A DNA stretch of 64,000 nucleotides from CALMBW01 sp963779645 (GTDB taxonomy: Bacteria; Actinomycetota; CADDZG01; WHSQ01), in assembly GCA_963779645.1 (NCBI GenBank), contig CAVZYX010000005.1, forward strand, positions 1,674,001 through 1,738,000, read 5' to 3'. Shown here one piece after another: positions 8,671 through 16,825 of the stretch. The notes beneath the pieces are model-generated. The model made no database searches. It saw only the letters and a list, made by a program, of their open reading frames with translations, and was not told where the DNA came from. The position numbers and the translations under genes are program-made. Position 1 is the first letter of the stretch. The number at the start of each line of letters is the position of its first letter.

Positions 8671-9641
8671 ATGAGAAGGCCCACGATCGGCGCGCTGTTG
8701 GTAGCCATCGCATGTGTCATCTCCCTCACGCCCGCAAGTTCGCAGGCGAAGAAACCGCCCGCGCTGCAGCGAGCGGTGTCTCGATGGTCGGACGACGGGT
8801 CCACCTATCGCGTTGAAGGCATCCGTTACTCGAAGGCGAAGAGCCGGATCCTCGAGCGCGGCCTCCGTTTCGTTCCTGCCATCGTGCGAAGGGTCCACGT
8901 GCATAGGCGCTGCGCTCGTGAAGCGCATCCCGCTCCGAAATCTCACGATCGATGCATCGCTAACAACAGCAGATCTGAGCTTTGGTCTTGAAGGCGAGAG
9001 ATATTCGTTCGAGTGGTCGGGCGAAGGGCAACATCGAGACCGATACAACCGGAGGCCGAGCCGGCGTGGCGAGAGAGGGCAGCGTCACCGGCAACATCGA
9101 GGGTACGACAGTGGTCGAGCCCGCTGAAGCCGAAGGGTTCCTCGAAGAATCGACCACGTCCGATGAACAGGACGTCATGCCGGTGCCTATGCCTCTCGGT
9201 AGTGGAGTCGTGCCGTCGTTCGGCGCCACCTCCTGCTGGACATCGAGTGCAGCGGAGAAGAAGTTCACAAAGCTGATGAGTGCGGAGCGAAGGAAGCAGG
9301 GCTTCGGGGGGTTGAGGCTCGATCCCGAAGTATCCAAAGCTGCGCGCACGCACAGCCAAGAGATGATCGATAAAGAGCTTCTGCATCACACTCCGCCGGC
9401 CAAGCTTGCGAGCAGGATCACCAAGTGGGTCAAGCTCGGGGAGAACGTGGGGGTTGGCGGTGGGGTCGATGCCCTACACGAGGCTTTCATGAACTCAAAG
9501 GTTCACCGCGACAACATCATGAAGAAGGCGTTCAAACACGTTGGTGTAGGAGTGCTCTCTTCAGGCGGGGACATGTGGGTGACCGTGATCTTCGAAGCGA
9601 AGATGGATCCGGGCACCTCGATGTCGATGCCTTCTTGTTGA
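8671..9641 (+). CDS. Secreted CAP/SCP-domain protein (two apparent single-base frameshifts)
   Basis: ATG 8671 opens a signal peptide (MRRPTIGALLVAIACVISLT, cut after SSQA). The coding signal then moves through all three frames. Frame 1 runs to about 8875 (YRVEGIRYSKAKSRILERG), frame 2 to about 9025 (CEGSTCIGAALVKRIPLRN, LEGERYSFEWSGEG), and frame 3 runs to the TGA at 9639-9641 (GNIETDTTGGRAGVAREGS). Removing one T near 8872-8874 and one G from the GGG near 9024-9026 joins them. The last 130 residues are a CAP domain: ARTHSQEMIDKELLHH, LGENVGVGGGVDALHEAFM, NSKVHRDNIM and MWVTVIFEAKM. CAP proteins are extracellular and of varied function. I consider the breaks sequence errors, though a decayed gene is possible. 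Confidence 0.72.
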
Positions 9642-9642
9642 T

Positions 9643-10107
9643 CTAGAGGAGCGAGATCGAGTCGCCTTCTCGGATAGTCCCGGACCGAAGGATGCGGGCC
9701 CGGATCCCACCACCGTGCATCAGTTGCTTCACCAGCAGCTTCTTGTTCGCCAGTTCCTGCAGGTGACGGCACGGAGCGTTGGTCTTCACCCCTTCTAGTT
9801 CCACTTCCCCGATCGCGAATCGTTGCCCGATCAGAGGGTCTAGCTCGATCCCCTCGGTGAAGAGGTTGCGACGAAGATCTTCAGGGGTGACGTCTATCCC
9901 GGCCTCGAGGTTCGCTCTGCCTATCGCCTCGGTGGAAAAGATCGTCACCTCGCGCTTGGGTTCCCGCTGGTCCTCAGGTATGTCGCCGTCCTGGAAGTAG
10001 CGGTCGCCGACAAGGCCACCGCCTGCGACCGCCTGGACCTCGGGGACCTTCTGAACGGGCTCGGACCGGTGCGGACCGATGAAGATCGCTACGACTTTCC
10101 CTTCCAT
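9643..10107 (-). CDS. MOSC-domain protein
   Basis: From ATG 10107 (MEGKVVAIFIGPH) the protein has 154 residues, typical of single MOSC domains. Visible features are the N-terminal beta strand, GGGLVGDRYF, the ITIFSTEAI-like segment VTIFSTEAIGRAN, LRRNLFTEGIELDPLIGQRF, and the conserved Cys in TNAPCRHLQ, which is the sulfur-carrying residue in MOSC proteins. These domains act as sulfur carriers related to the molybdenum cofactor sulfurase C-terminus or bind reduced Mo species. A MOT1 molybdate transporter is encoded at 23.1 kb, but the two are not linked. Confidence 0.85.
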   Translation of the reverse strand: MEGKVVAIFIGPHRSEPVQKVPEVQAVAGGGLVGDRYFQDGDIPEDQREPKREVTIFSTEAIGRANLEAGIDVTPEDLRRNLFTEGIELDPLIGQRFAIGEVELEGVKTNAPCRHLQELANKKLLVKQLMHGGGIRARILRSGTIREGDSISLL

Positions 10108-10217
10108 GCGAGCAATCCTCGCACGGCGCTCAGAGCGACTGGCTGGTCCCCCAAACATGGAGCCGAACGGCGGTTGCTATGCTGTCTCCTACAGCAGTAG
10201 TAGAGGGAGCTTGAAAC

Positions 10218-10235
10218 TACCGCCGTATGGCGGTA
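10218..10235. promoter_or_regulatory. Perfect inverted repeat upstream of the LuxR-type HTH gene
   Basis: TACCGCC, four bases (GTAT), GGCGGTA. The centre lies about 22 bases before the ATG of the small HTH protein. It could be an operator for that protein or a 5' UTR hairpin; its perfect arms and position favour a regulatory role. Confidence 0.5.
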
Positions 10236-10248
10236 CCTTGGAGAGAAG

Positions 10249-10479
10249 ATGAAAGTGTCGACGGAGTTGGACCTGCTCACCGAGTCTGAGCGTCGCGTCG
10301 TGGTGCTCGTGGCGGAGGGGCTCACGAATCCACAGATCGCGACCCGACTCTTCGTGTCCCCCCAGACGGTCAAGACCCATATGAAGAATGTCTTTAGGAA
10401 ATTGCATATCTCGTCACGTTCGGAACTGACCGCGCTCGTCGTCAGCGAAAGGGTCGATAAAGGCGACGGGGCCACCTAG
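10249..10479 (+). CDS. Single-domain LuxR-type HTH regulator
   Basis: A 76-residue protein that is almost entirely a GerE/LuxR helix-turn-helix: LLTESERRVVVLVAEGLTNPQIATRL, then FVSPQTVKTHMKNVFRKLHI, then SSRSELTALVV. No receiver or sensor domain is attached. GGAGAGAAG (10240-10248) supplies the ribosome-binding site for ATG 10249. Stand-alone HTH proteins of this kind act as DNA-binding regulators. The perfect inverted repeat just upstream suggests autoregulation, which is inference. Targets are unknown. Confidence 0.88.
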   Translation: MKVSTELDLLTESERRVVVLVAEGLTNPQIATRLFVSPQTVKTHMKNVFRKLHISSRSELTALVVSERVDKGDGAT

Positions 10480-10546
10480 AGCGGGCTTCTGCTACCATCT
10501 GACGACGGAGAGTGCCAGGGAAATCGGGCCTCCCCGTTGTTCTGAG

Positions 10547-10572
10547 GGCTCCTGCACGGTCCCGTGGGAGCC
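10547..10572 (+). promoter_or_regulatory. Hairpin in the rpsO leader
   Basis: GGCTCC pairs with GGAGCC, and inside it CACGG pairs with CCGTG, giving a strong extended hairpin 33 bases before the rpsO ATG. S15 leaders are often sites of autoregulation in bacteria. Whether this one binds S15 is untested. Confidence 0.4.
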
Positions 10573-10604
10573 GTCCTCTGCTACAAGGAAGGGATCCGAC
10601 GCGC

Positions 10605-10874
10605 ATGGCTTTGCTGAAGGAACAGAAGAACGAACTCATCTCCGAACATGCTCGGAGCACGGGTGACACCGGTTCACCCGAGGTTCAGGTGGCGCTGCTC
10701 ACCACGCGGATCACGGAGCTGACCGAGCATCTCAAGACCCACCCCAAGGATCATCACTCTCGGCGCGGCCTGCTTCGTATGGTTGGTCGCCGCAAACGCC
10801 TTCTCGAGTATCTCCGTCGAGAAGACATCCAGCGGTACCGAGACTTGATCGCCAAATTAGGACTTCGTAGGTAG
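10605..10874 (+). CDS. rpsO: 30S ribosomal protein S15
   Basis: An 89-residue protein, standard length. Start ATG 10605 follows an AAGGAAGGG ribosome-binding site. Family features: the N-terminal helix (MALLKEQKNELI), the TGDTGSPEVQVALLTTRI segment, HLKTHPKDHHSRRGLL, and RKRLLEYLRREDIQRYRDLI, which bind 16S rRNA helices 20-22 and S6/S18. It precedes pnp, the common pairing, and an in-frame longer reading upstream is not S15-like. Confidence 0.97.
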   Translation: MALLKEQKNELISEHARSTGDTGSPEVQVALLTTRITELTEHLKTHPKDHHSRRGLLRMVGRRKRLLEYLRREDIQRYRDLIAKLGLRR

Positions 10875-10926
10875 ACGTCGGGAAAGGAGCCGCCCTCGAC
10901 TGAGATCGATTAGCTCAAGGGGAGTG

Positions 10927-10976
10927 CCGGCTCGGTAGGCCGGTTATCAGTCGCAAGTCCATCCTTGTCGGGATGG
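10927..10976 (+). promoter_or_regulatory. Two hairpins in the rpsO-pnp intergenic region
   Basis: CCGGC/GCCGG (10927-10931 with 10939-10943) and CCATCC/GGATGG (10959-10964 with 10971-10976). The second is followed by CCTTTCC. They may be an attenuating terminator and/or an RNA processing site before pnp; in E. coli the pnp leader hairpin is an RNase III site, but the assignment here is by position only. Confidence 0.4.
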
Positions 10977-11065
10977 CCTTTCCACTGACAATCGGCCCGG
11001 CTGGCTCTCCTCCTAGACCGCAGCGACGTATGAGTCGCGGCGTACGAATCAAGGAGGAACAAAGA

Positions 11066-13429
11066 TTGAAACCAGAAGCCAAGGTCGTCGAAAGGAAGAT
11101 CGGTAACAGCGTCTTCCGTCTCGAAGCCGGGAAACTGGCGGGCCTAGCGAACGGAGCAGTACTCGCATCAACGGACGAAACGACGGTGCTTGCCACCGGA
11201 ACGTCTTCTGCTCCTCGTGGGGATGCGGACTTCTTTCCGCTTACCGTGGACGTGGAAGAACGGATGTATGCAGCGGGAAAGATCCCCGGTGGATTCTTTC
11301 GCCGTGAGGGCAAGGCCTCAGAGAAGGCGACCCTGCTCTGCCGCCTGATCGACCGGCCGCTCCGCCCAGCTTTCCCGGACGGATTCCGCAACGAGGTTCA
11401 CGTGGTCTGCACGATCCTCGCGGTGGACAACGTGAATCCGATGGACATCGTGTCGGTGAATGCAGCATCCGCAGCGTTGGCTATCTCCGACATCCCGTTC
11501 GAGGGTCCGATCGGCTGCGTACGTCTCGGGCATATCGACAACGAGTGGAAGCCCAACCCCACTTACGAGGAGATGGAAGAGGCCACGATCGAGTTGGTCG
11601 TAGCCGGTCGCATGAGCGATCGTGGCGAGGTCGACATCATGATGATCGAGGCCGGCGGCACGCAGCACATGTTCGACATCCTCGCTGAGGGAGCAACGGC
11701 TCCCGACGAAGAGATCCTCGCCGATGGGATCGAACAATCGAAGGCGTACATCGCCGAGTTGATCGCCCTTCAGAACGAGCTCGTGGAACTCATAGGAAAG
11801 CCCAAAGCTTCGATGGGTGAAGGTACCGACTTCCCGATCTTCGTCGACTACACGGACCAGGTCATGACTCGGGTCAAAGAATTAGCGGAAGCGAAAGTCG
11901 CCTCGGCTATCTCGATCACATCAAAGGCAGACCGGCGTCATGCACTATCCGAGGTCACCTCGGAGGTCAACGAGACCCTCTCCGCCGAGTTCCCAGAGGA
12001 CGGCAAGCAAGTCAGCAATGCGATCAGAGCTTTGACCAAGAAGCTCGTGCGCAAGCGGATCGTCGAGGAGAACAAGCGACTCGACGGGCGGCCCGTGGAC
12101 GAGGTCCGGCCCATCTGGATCGAAGTCGGCGTCGTGCCTCGAGTACACGGTTCCGCGGTCTTCACAAGAGGCGAGACCCAAGCGCTGTCCATCGCCACTC
12201 TCGGGATGCAGCGGATGGAACAGATGATCGACGACCTTTCGACTGATGACCGCAAGCGCTACATGCATCACTACAACTTCCCGCCTTACTCGACCGGCGA
12301 GGCTGGATTCATGCGGGGGCCGAAGCGACGTGAGATCGGCCACGGAGCCCTCGCGGAGAAGGCGATCCTTCCGGTCGTTCCCTCGGCCGAGGAGTTCCCC
12401 TACGCTCTGCGTGTTGTCTCCGAGATCTTGAGCTCCAACGGCTCCACATCGATGGCCGCAACGTGCGGTTCGTCGCTGGCGTTGATGGACGCGGGAGTTC
12501 CGTTGCGTGGAGGCAAGCACATCGGTGGCGTTGCGATGGGTCTGATCGCCGAGGGTGGCAAGTTCATCCCTCTGACGGACATCCTGGGTGACGAAGATGC
12601 ATTCGGTGACATGGACTTCAAGGTCGCCGGAACCAAGGACGTTGTCACCGCCCTTCAGCTGGACACGAAGATCTCAGGTGTGCCTGCAGAGGTTCTACGT
12701 GAAGCCCTGATGGCAGCTAAGAAGGCGCGGCTGCACATCATCTCGAAGATGGATGAGGCCCTCCCGACGCCACGCGAGAGTGTGGCGGAACATGCACCCC
12801 GGGTCCTCGCTATCAAGGTGCCCGTCGACAAGATCGGCGAGGTCATCGGACCTAAGGGCAAGAACATCAACGCGATCACCGCAGCAACCGGTGTCGAGAT
12901 CGACATCGACGATGACGGAACGATCCGCATCGGTTCCACGGATCAGGCTGCGGCCGAAGAGGCAGCTCAGATGATCGAGGACACGGTCAACCCGAAGATG
13001 CCGGAGATCGGCGAGCGCCACGTCGGCAAGGTCGTGAAAACGACAACCTTCGGTGCGTTCGTGAATATCTCTCCCAACCGGGATGGGCTGGTTCACATCA
13101 GCAAGCTCGGTGAGGGACGGATCGAGCGAGTGGAAGATGCCGTTAACGAGGGAGACGATCTTGAGGTCGAGGTCACCGATCTCGATCGCCAAGGGCGTAT
13201 CTCTTTGACGCCGGTGGCGTGGCTCGAGCGTCAGGTCGAAGCTGGGAAGACCATCGAAGAAGCGCGTGAGATGGCCAAGAGCGGCAGCGGCGGCGGACGA
13301 AGTGGTGGAGACCGCGGAGGTCGCGGGGGAGACCGCGGGGGCCGCGGAGGGGACCGTGGCGGACGCGGTGGAGACCGCGGTGGCGGTGGCGGCGCTCGCC
13401 GCGAGCGTGCCCCCAGGCAGGACTTCTAG
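11066..13429 (+). CDS. pnp: Polyribonucleotide nucleotidyltransferase (PNPase) with RGG-type tail
   Basis: I chose TTG 11066 because AAGGAGG (11051-11057) lies 8 bases before it; 787 residues result. PNPase is a trimeric 3'-5' phosphorolytic exoribonuclease. In order: first RNase PH domain (GNSVFRLEAGKLAGLANGAV, then GGFFRREGKASEKATL), helical linker, second RNase PH domain (IWIEVGVVPRVHGSAVFTRG, then SSNGSTSMAATCGSSLALMD), KH domain (VIGPKGKNINAI), and S1 domain (GKVVKTTTFGAFVNI). The C-terminus carries five GGDRGG/GGRGG-like repeats and ends ARRERAPRQDF. Such Arg/Gly tails occur in actinobacterial RNA-binding proteins and probably add RNA contacts. Confidence 0.96.
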   Translation: MKPEAKVVERKIGNSVFRLEAGKLAGLANGAVLASTDETTVLATGTSSAPRGDADFFPLTVDVEERMYAAGKIPGGFFRREGKASEKATLLCRLIDRPLRPAFPDGFRNEVHVVCTILAVDNVNPMDIVSVNAASAALAISDIPFEGPIGCVRLGHIDNEWKPNPTYEEMEEATIELVVAGRMSDRGEVDIMMIEAGGTQHMFDILAEGATAPDEEILADGIEQSKAYIAELIALQNELVELIGKPKASMGEGTDFPIFVDYTDQVMTRVKELAEAKVASAISITSKADRRHALSEVTSEVNETLSAEFPEDGKQVSNAIRALTKKLVRKRIVEENKRLDGRPVDEVRPIWIEVGVVPRVHGSAVFTRGETQALSIATLGMQRMEQMIDDLSTDDRKRYMHHYNFPPYSTGEAGFMRGPKRREIGHGALAEKAILPVVPSAEEFPYALRVVSEILSSNGSTSMAATCGSSLALMDAGVPLRGGKHIGGVAMGLIAEGGKFIPLTDILGDEDAFGDMDFKVAGTKDVVTALQLDTKISGVPAEVLREALMAAKKARLHIISKMDEALPTPRESVAEHAPRVLAIKVPVDKIGEVIGPKGKNINAITAATGVEIDIDDDGTIRIGSTDQAAAEEAAQMIEDTVNPKMPEIGERHVGKVVKTTTFGAFVNISPNRDGLVHISKLGEGRIERVEDAVNEGDDLEVEVTDLDRQGRISLTPVAWLERQVEAGKTIEEAREMAKSGSGGGRSGGDRGGRGGDRGGRGGDRGGRGGDRGGGGGARRERAPRQDF

Positions 13430-13437
13430 ATACACAT

Positions 13438-14691
13438 ATGAGGTTCGATAGAACAACCCTCGATTCGGGGGTCACGATCGTCACCGAGAAGATGTCCGAA
13501 GTGCGTTCGGTGTCTTGTGGGTTCTGGTTCGACGTCGGAGCGCGTGACGAGCCGGATGAGCTCGCGGGCACCTCGCATTTCCTCGAGCACCTGTTATTCA
13601 AGGGGACCGAGAAGCGGGCCGCCAAGGACATCGCTGATGCTTTCGATGCTGTTGGTGGAGACGTCAATGCGTTCACGGGCAAGGAGTACACCTGCTACTA
13701 CTCCCGTGTGCTGGATCAAGATCTCCCGATGGCGACCGACATCCTTGCCGACATGATCACGAACTCGGTGATCGATGCGACGGAGCTTGAATCCGAACGA
13801 AAGGTGATCCTCGAAGAGATCGCGATGCACGAGGACGCACCGGATGAACTCGTACACGACCTGTTCTTCCGTTCGATGTGGAACGATCACCCGCTAGGTC
13901 GTCCCGTTCTGGGCTTCAACCAGACGATCTCGGTGGTTGCTCGCGATCAGATCGCGGAGTACTGGCGGGAGCGTTACTCGCCTTCGAATTGCGTTGTGGC
14001 AGCTGCCGGGAACATCGAACATGAGTGGTTGGTCGAAACTGTCGAGAAGGTGCTGGGGACTTCTTACGGGCGACGCACCCTTCGTTCAGGCGAGCCACCG
14101 CAGAGTGTTCCGGGCGTAAGCGTTCACCGGCGGCCAACCGAGCAGGCGCACATCATCATGGGGATGCCGGGTCTGCATCGGGGCCACGAAGATAGACATG
14201 CACTCGCCTTGTTGGACACCGTGCTGGGCGGCGGGATGTCTTCACGTCTGTTCCAAGAGGTGCGCGAGAAACGGGGTCTCGCTTACTCCGTCTACAGCTA
14301 CCGGTCACTGTTCGCCGATGCCGGAACGTTCGCCGTCTACGTGGGGACCACGCCACAGAACGCGGACACGGTGCTCGATATCGTCCGTGGTGAGTTCGAT
14401 TCGATCCTTACCTCGGGGGTCACTGCTGCCGAGTTCGAGCGCGCGAAGGGTCACCTGAAGGGGTCGCTCGTGCTCTCTAGCGAGGATCCCGGCTCCCGGA
14501 TGACGAGGCTCGGCAAACAACAGCTGACAACAGGTGAGATCCTGTCCATGGACGAGCTGATCGAGAAGATCGATCGCTTGACGATCGACGACATCGCTCG
14601 AGTTGCAGACACGATCCTCGGACCTCGACGTCACACCGTCACTGTCGTGGGACCCTTCGACGAGGACGCGTTCGATCGGTACGCCGCCTGA
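13438..14691 (+). CDS. M16-family zinc metallopeptidase
   Basis: A 417-residue protein starting at ATG 13438, eight bases after pnp. The inverted zinc motif HFLEH appears in GTSHFLEHLLFKGT, with the downstream Glu in ERKVILEEIAMHEDAP. The C-terminal half is the second, inactive M16 domain, with RGLAYSVYSYRSLFADAG, the substrate-contacting Arg/Tyr region. Family members (insulinase/MPP type, PqqL/YmxG) degrade short peptides. The pnp-M16-dapB order is common in Actinobacteria. The specific substrate is unknown. Confidence 0.93.
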   Translation: MRFDRTTLDSGVTIVTEKMSEVRSVSCGFWFDVGARDEPDELAGTSHFLEHLLFKGTEKRAAKDIADAFDAVGGDVNAFTGKEYTCYYSRVLDQDLPMATDILADMITNSVIDATELESERKVILEEIAMHEDAPDELVHDLFFRSMWNDHPLGRPVLGFNQTISVVARDQIAEYWRERYSPSNCVVAAAGNIEHEWLVETVEKVLGTSYGRRTLRSGEPPQSVPGVSVHRRPTEQAHIIMGMPGLHRGHEDRHALALLDTVLGGGMSSRLFQEVREKRGLAYSVYSYRSLFADAGTFAVYVGTTPQNADTVLDIVRGEFDSILTSGVTAAEFERAKGHLKGSLVLSSEDPGSRMTRLGKQQLTTGEILSMDELIEKIDRLTIDDIARVADTILGPRRHTVTVVGPFDEDAFDRYAA

Positions 14692-14692
14692 G

Positions 14693-15379
14693 ATGATCCG
14701 CGTTGGTGTTATCGGGGCTTCGGGTCGGATGGGCAGTGAAGTATGTCGGACAGTTGAAGCCGAAACGGATCTAGAGCTCGTCGCCCGCGTCACTCACGCC
14801 GATACGTTGGAGGATCTGTTCGCGTCCGACGCAGAGGTCGCTGTCGAGTTCACGACTCCAGGATCGGTTCATGAAAATGTCCGCGCCTGTGTTTCCAATG
14901 GGCTGCACGTAGTTGTCGGCGCGACCGGACTCACCGATGGTCAGGTGGAGGAGCTCGGCGGATTGGCCGAGGCCAAAGGCGTCGGGGTTTTCGTAGCACC
15001 CAACTTCGCTCTCGGTGCTGTTCTGATGATGCATTTCGCGCAGCAGGCAGCCCGGTTCTACGACTGGGCTGAGATCGTCGAACGTCATCACGAACGCAAG
15101 TTGGACGCTCCTTCTGGAACGGCCAAGAGAACGGCGGACCTCATGGGTGCGGCGCGCAAGACCCCTTGGGCTACCGATCTTCATATCCATTCGCTGCGCT
15201 TGCCGGGGTCTGTGGCTCATCAAGAAGTCATCTTTGGCGGAGCAGGGGAGACGCTGACGATCAAACACGACTCGCTCGACCACGCGTCCTTCATGCCCGG
15301 GGTTGTGCTTGCCATACGAAGCGTTTCCCAGATGCGGGGTGTAACGGTCGGACTGGAGAATGTCCTAGACCTATCGTGA
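14693..15379 (+). CDS. dapB: 4-hydroxy-tetrahydrodipicolinate reductase
   Basis: ATG 14693 lies one base after the preceding TGA and gives 228 residues. It reduces HTPA to tetrahydrodipicolinate with NAD(P)H in lysine and diaminopimelate synthesis. Features: Rossmann motif VIGASGRMGSEV, EFTTPGSV, VGATGL, FVAPNFALGAVLM, catalytic His pair and Lys in ERHHERKLDAPSGTA, and the C-terminal HQEVIFGGAGETLTI. It is slightly shorter than the 240-270 usual but complete. Together with dapA, dapF and dapL in this window it covers most of the DAP route. Confidence 0.96.
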   Translation: MIRVGVIGASGRMGSEVCRTVEAETDLELVARVTHADTLEDLFASDAEVAVEFTTPGSVHENVRACVSNGLHVVVGATGLTDGQVEELGGLAEAKGVGVFVAPNFALGAVLMMHFAQQAARFYDWAEIVERHHERKLDAPSGTAKRTADLMGAARKTPWATDLHIHSLRLPGSVAHQEVIFGGAGETLTIKHDSLDHASFMPGVVLAIRSVSQMRGVTVGLENVLDLS

Positions 15380-15894
15380 GGACTCTTCTTCTACTGACCG
15401 CTTCGGCCCTTGCCTTGATCGCCTGCACGGGTCAGGACCCCAACCTGACGGAGACCGGGAAAGGCAAGCCATACGTAACGGTTGCATTTCCGGAGTCCAC
15501 AGAACCCGGTGGTGAGTACGAAGCGGTGATCGAGATCCAGAACCCAGGGCCGGAGGACATGCGCACCGTTGTGGTCGCCTTCGCCACCATCGCGCCGCGG
15601 CAGGGACAGCAGGAGTTTCCGAGCCCGATCGTTGGGTTCGGATCGGATGGAGTCAATCCTTCCGTCGTGGGGATTGATCCGGAACCCTCGAGTGCTTCCC
15701 CAGACGGTGTCATCTATACGTTCGGTCCCGACGCGGATCAACCCCGTTTGCTCGAGGGCGAGTCGATGACGATCACTTTCACGCTGAAGGTCCCGATCAC
15801 CGCCGGTGTCGCTGCTAATTCGGTTCAGGTCTATGAAGGGAGCGACATCGACCGGGTTGCGGGGGTCCGCATGGAAACCCTCGTGGGGCGATAA
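15376..15894 (+). CDS. Predicted lipoprotein of unknown function
   Basis: GTG 15376 overlaps the dapB stop. The first residues (VRTLLLLTASALALIACTG) are a short lipoprotein signal with lipobox LIAC, Cys17 being the lipidation site. The rest (about 155 residues) is a beta-rich extracellular domain with YVTVAFPESTEPGGEYEAVI and EGESMTITFTLKVPI, resembling an Ig-like fold. No catalytic motif is seen. It sits between dapB and dapA, but nothing ties it to lysine synthesis. Confidence 0.75.
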   Translation: MRTLLLLTASALALIACTGQDPNLTETGKGKPYVTVAFPESTEPGGEYEAVIEIQNPGPEDMRTVVVAFATIAPRQGQQEFPSPIVGFGSDGVNPSVVGIDPEPSSASPDGVIYTFGPDADQPRLLEGESMTITFTLKVPITAGVAANSVQVYEGSDIDRVAGVRMETLVGR

Positions 15895-15920
15895 CGTGGG
15901 GGGAACGAGAGGAGAGTGAG

Positions 15921-16825
15921 ATGAGCAACAAGCCGAAGTTCGGAGAGGTCCTCACCGCGATGGTTACCCCGTTCGCGAAGGACGGATCACTGGACGTTGG
16001 CGCCGCCAAGGCCCTTGCCTCCTACCTCGTAGAGCATGGTTCGGACGGATTGGTCGTTTGTGGGACGACGGGCGAGTCGCCGACCCTTAGCCACGACGAA
16101 AAACTGGTTCTGTTCGAAGCGGTCATGTCGGAAGTGGGAGATCGTGCGTCTGTCATCGCCGGAACCGGTACGTACAACACGGCGGAGACCGTTCAACTGA
16201 CCAAGGACGCAGCGTCTACAGGAGTGGCGGCCAGTCTCATAGTCACGCCTTATTACCGCGGCCCCCTCAGAACGCTCTGGTCGCTCATTTCACCCACGTG
16301 GCGGATGAATCTCCGATCCCTTTGATGATCTACGACATCCCCGGCCGAACCGCTCGAAGGGTCGAGCGCCCGACGATGCTCACGCTCGCTCGTCACGAAC
16401 GCATCGTTGCCGTCAAGGATGCGGTCGGCGATCCGACCGAGACTGCCAAGCTCCGCAACGAACTCGATGCCGAGGGACTCCACGACTTCGAGATCTATTC
16501 CGGGGATGACGTTCTTCTTCTCCCGCATCTCGCTTCGGGGGCCGTCGGGATCGTTTCCGTCTGCTCCCATCTGGTCGGCGCCCAGCTCAAGCAGCTGTTC
16601 GCTGCGTGGAACGACGGCAAGACCGATGAAGCATCGAGGATCTACGTCTCGCTGATGCCCCTGATGTCGACCATCATGGGGTTGACCTCCTCGCCGATAC
16701 CCGTCAAGTACGCGGTCGGATTGTTGGGGCTGAGCGTTGGAGAACCCAGACTCCCGCTGGTGCCGCCTACCGACGAAGAAGCGTCGGCCATCCGAGCCGC
16801 ACTTGAAGGTGCCGGCCTGATCTGA
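15921..16825 (+). CDS. dapA: 4-hydroxy-tetrahydrodipicolinate synthase (apparent one-base deletion near 16262)
   Basis: Condenses pyruvate with aspartate semialdehyde. ATG 15921 follows GAGGAGAG. The first frame encodes VLTAMVTPFAKDGSLD, the GTTGES pyruvate-binding motif and SLIVTPYYRGP. The rest, from PQNALVAHFTHVADESP through MIYDIPGRTA and the Schiff-base Lys in IVAVKDAVGD, lies in another frame. The join falls in CCCCC at 16262-16266; adding one C restores YYRGPPQNALV. The total is about 300 residues, the family length. The homopolymer position points to a consensus error. Its TGA overlaps the RNase J ATG. Confidence 0.93.
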
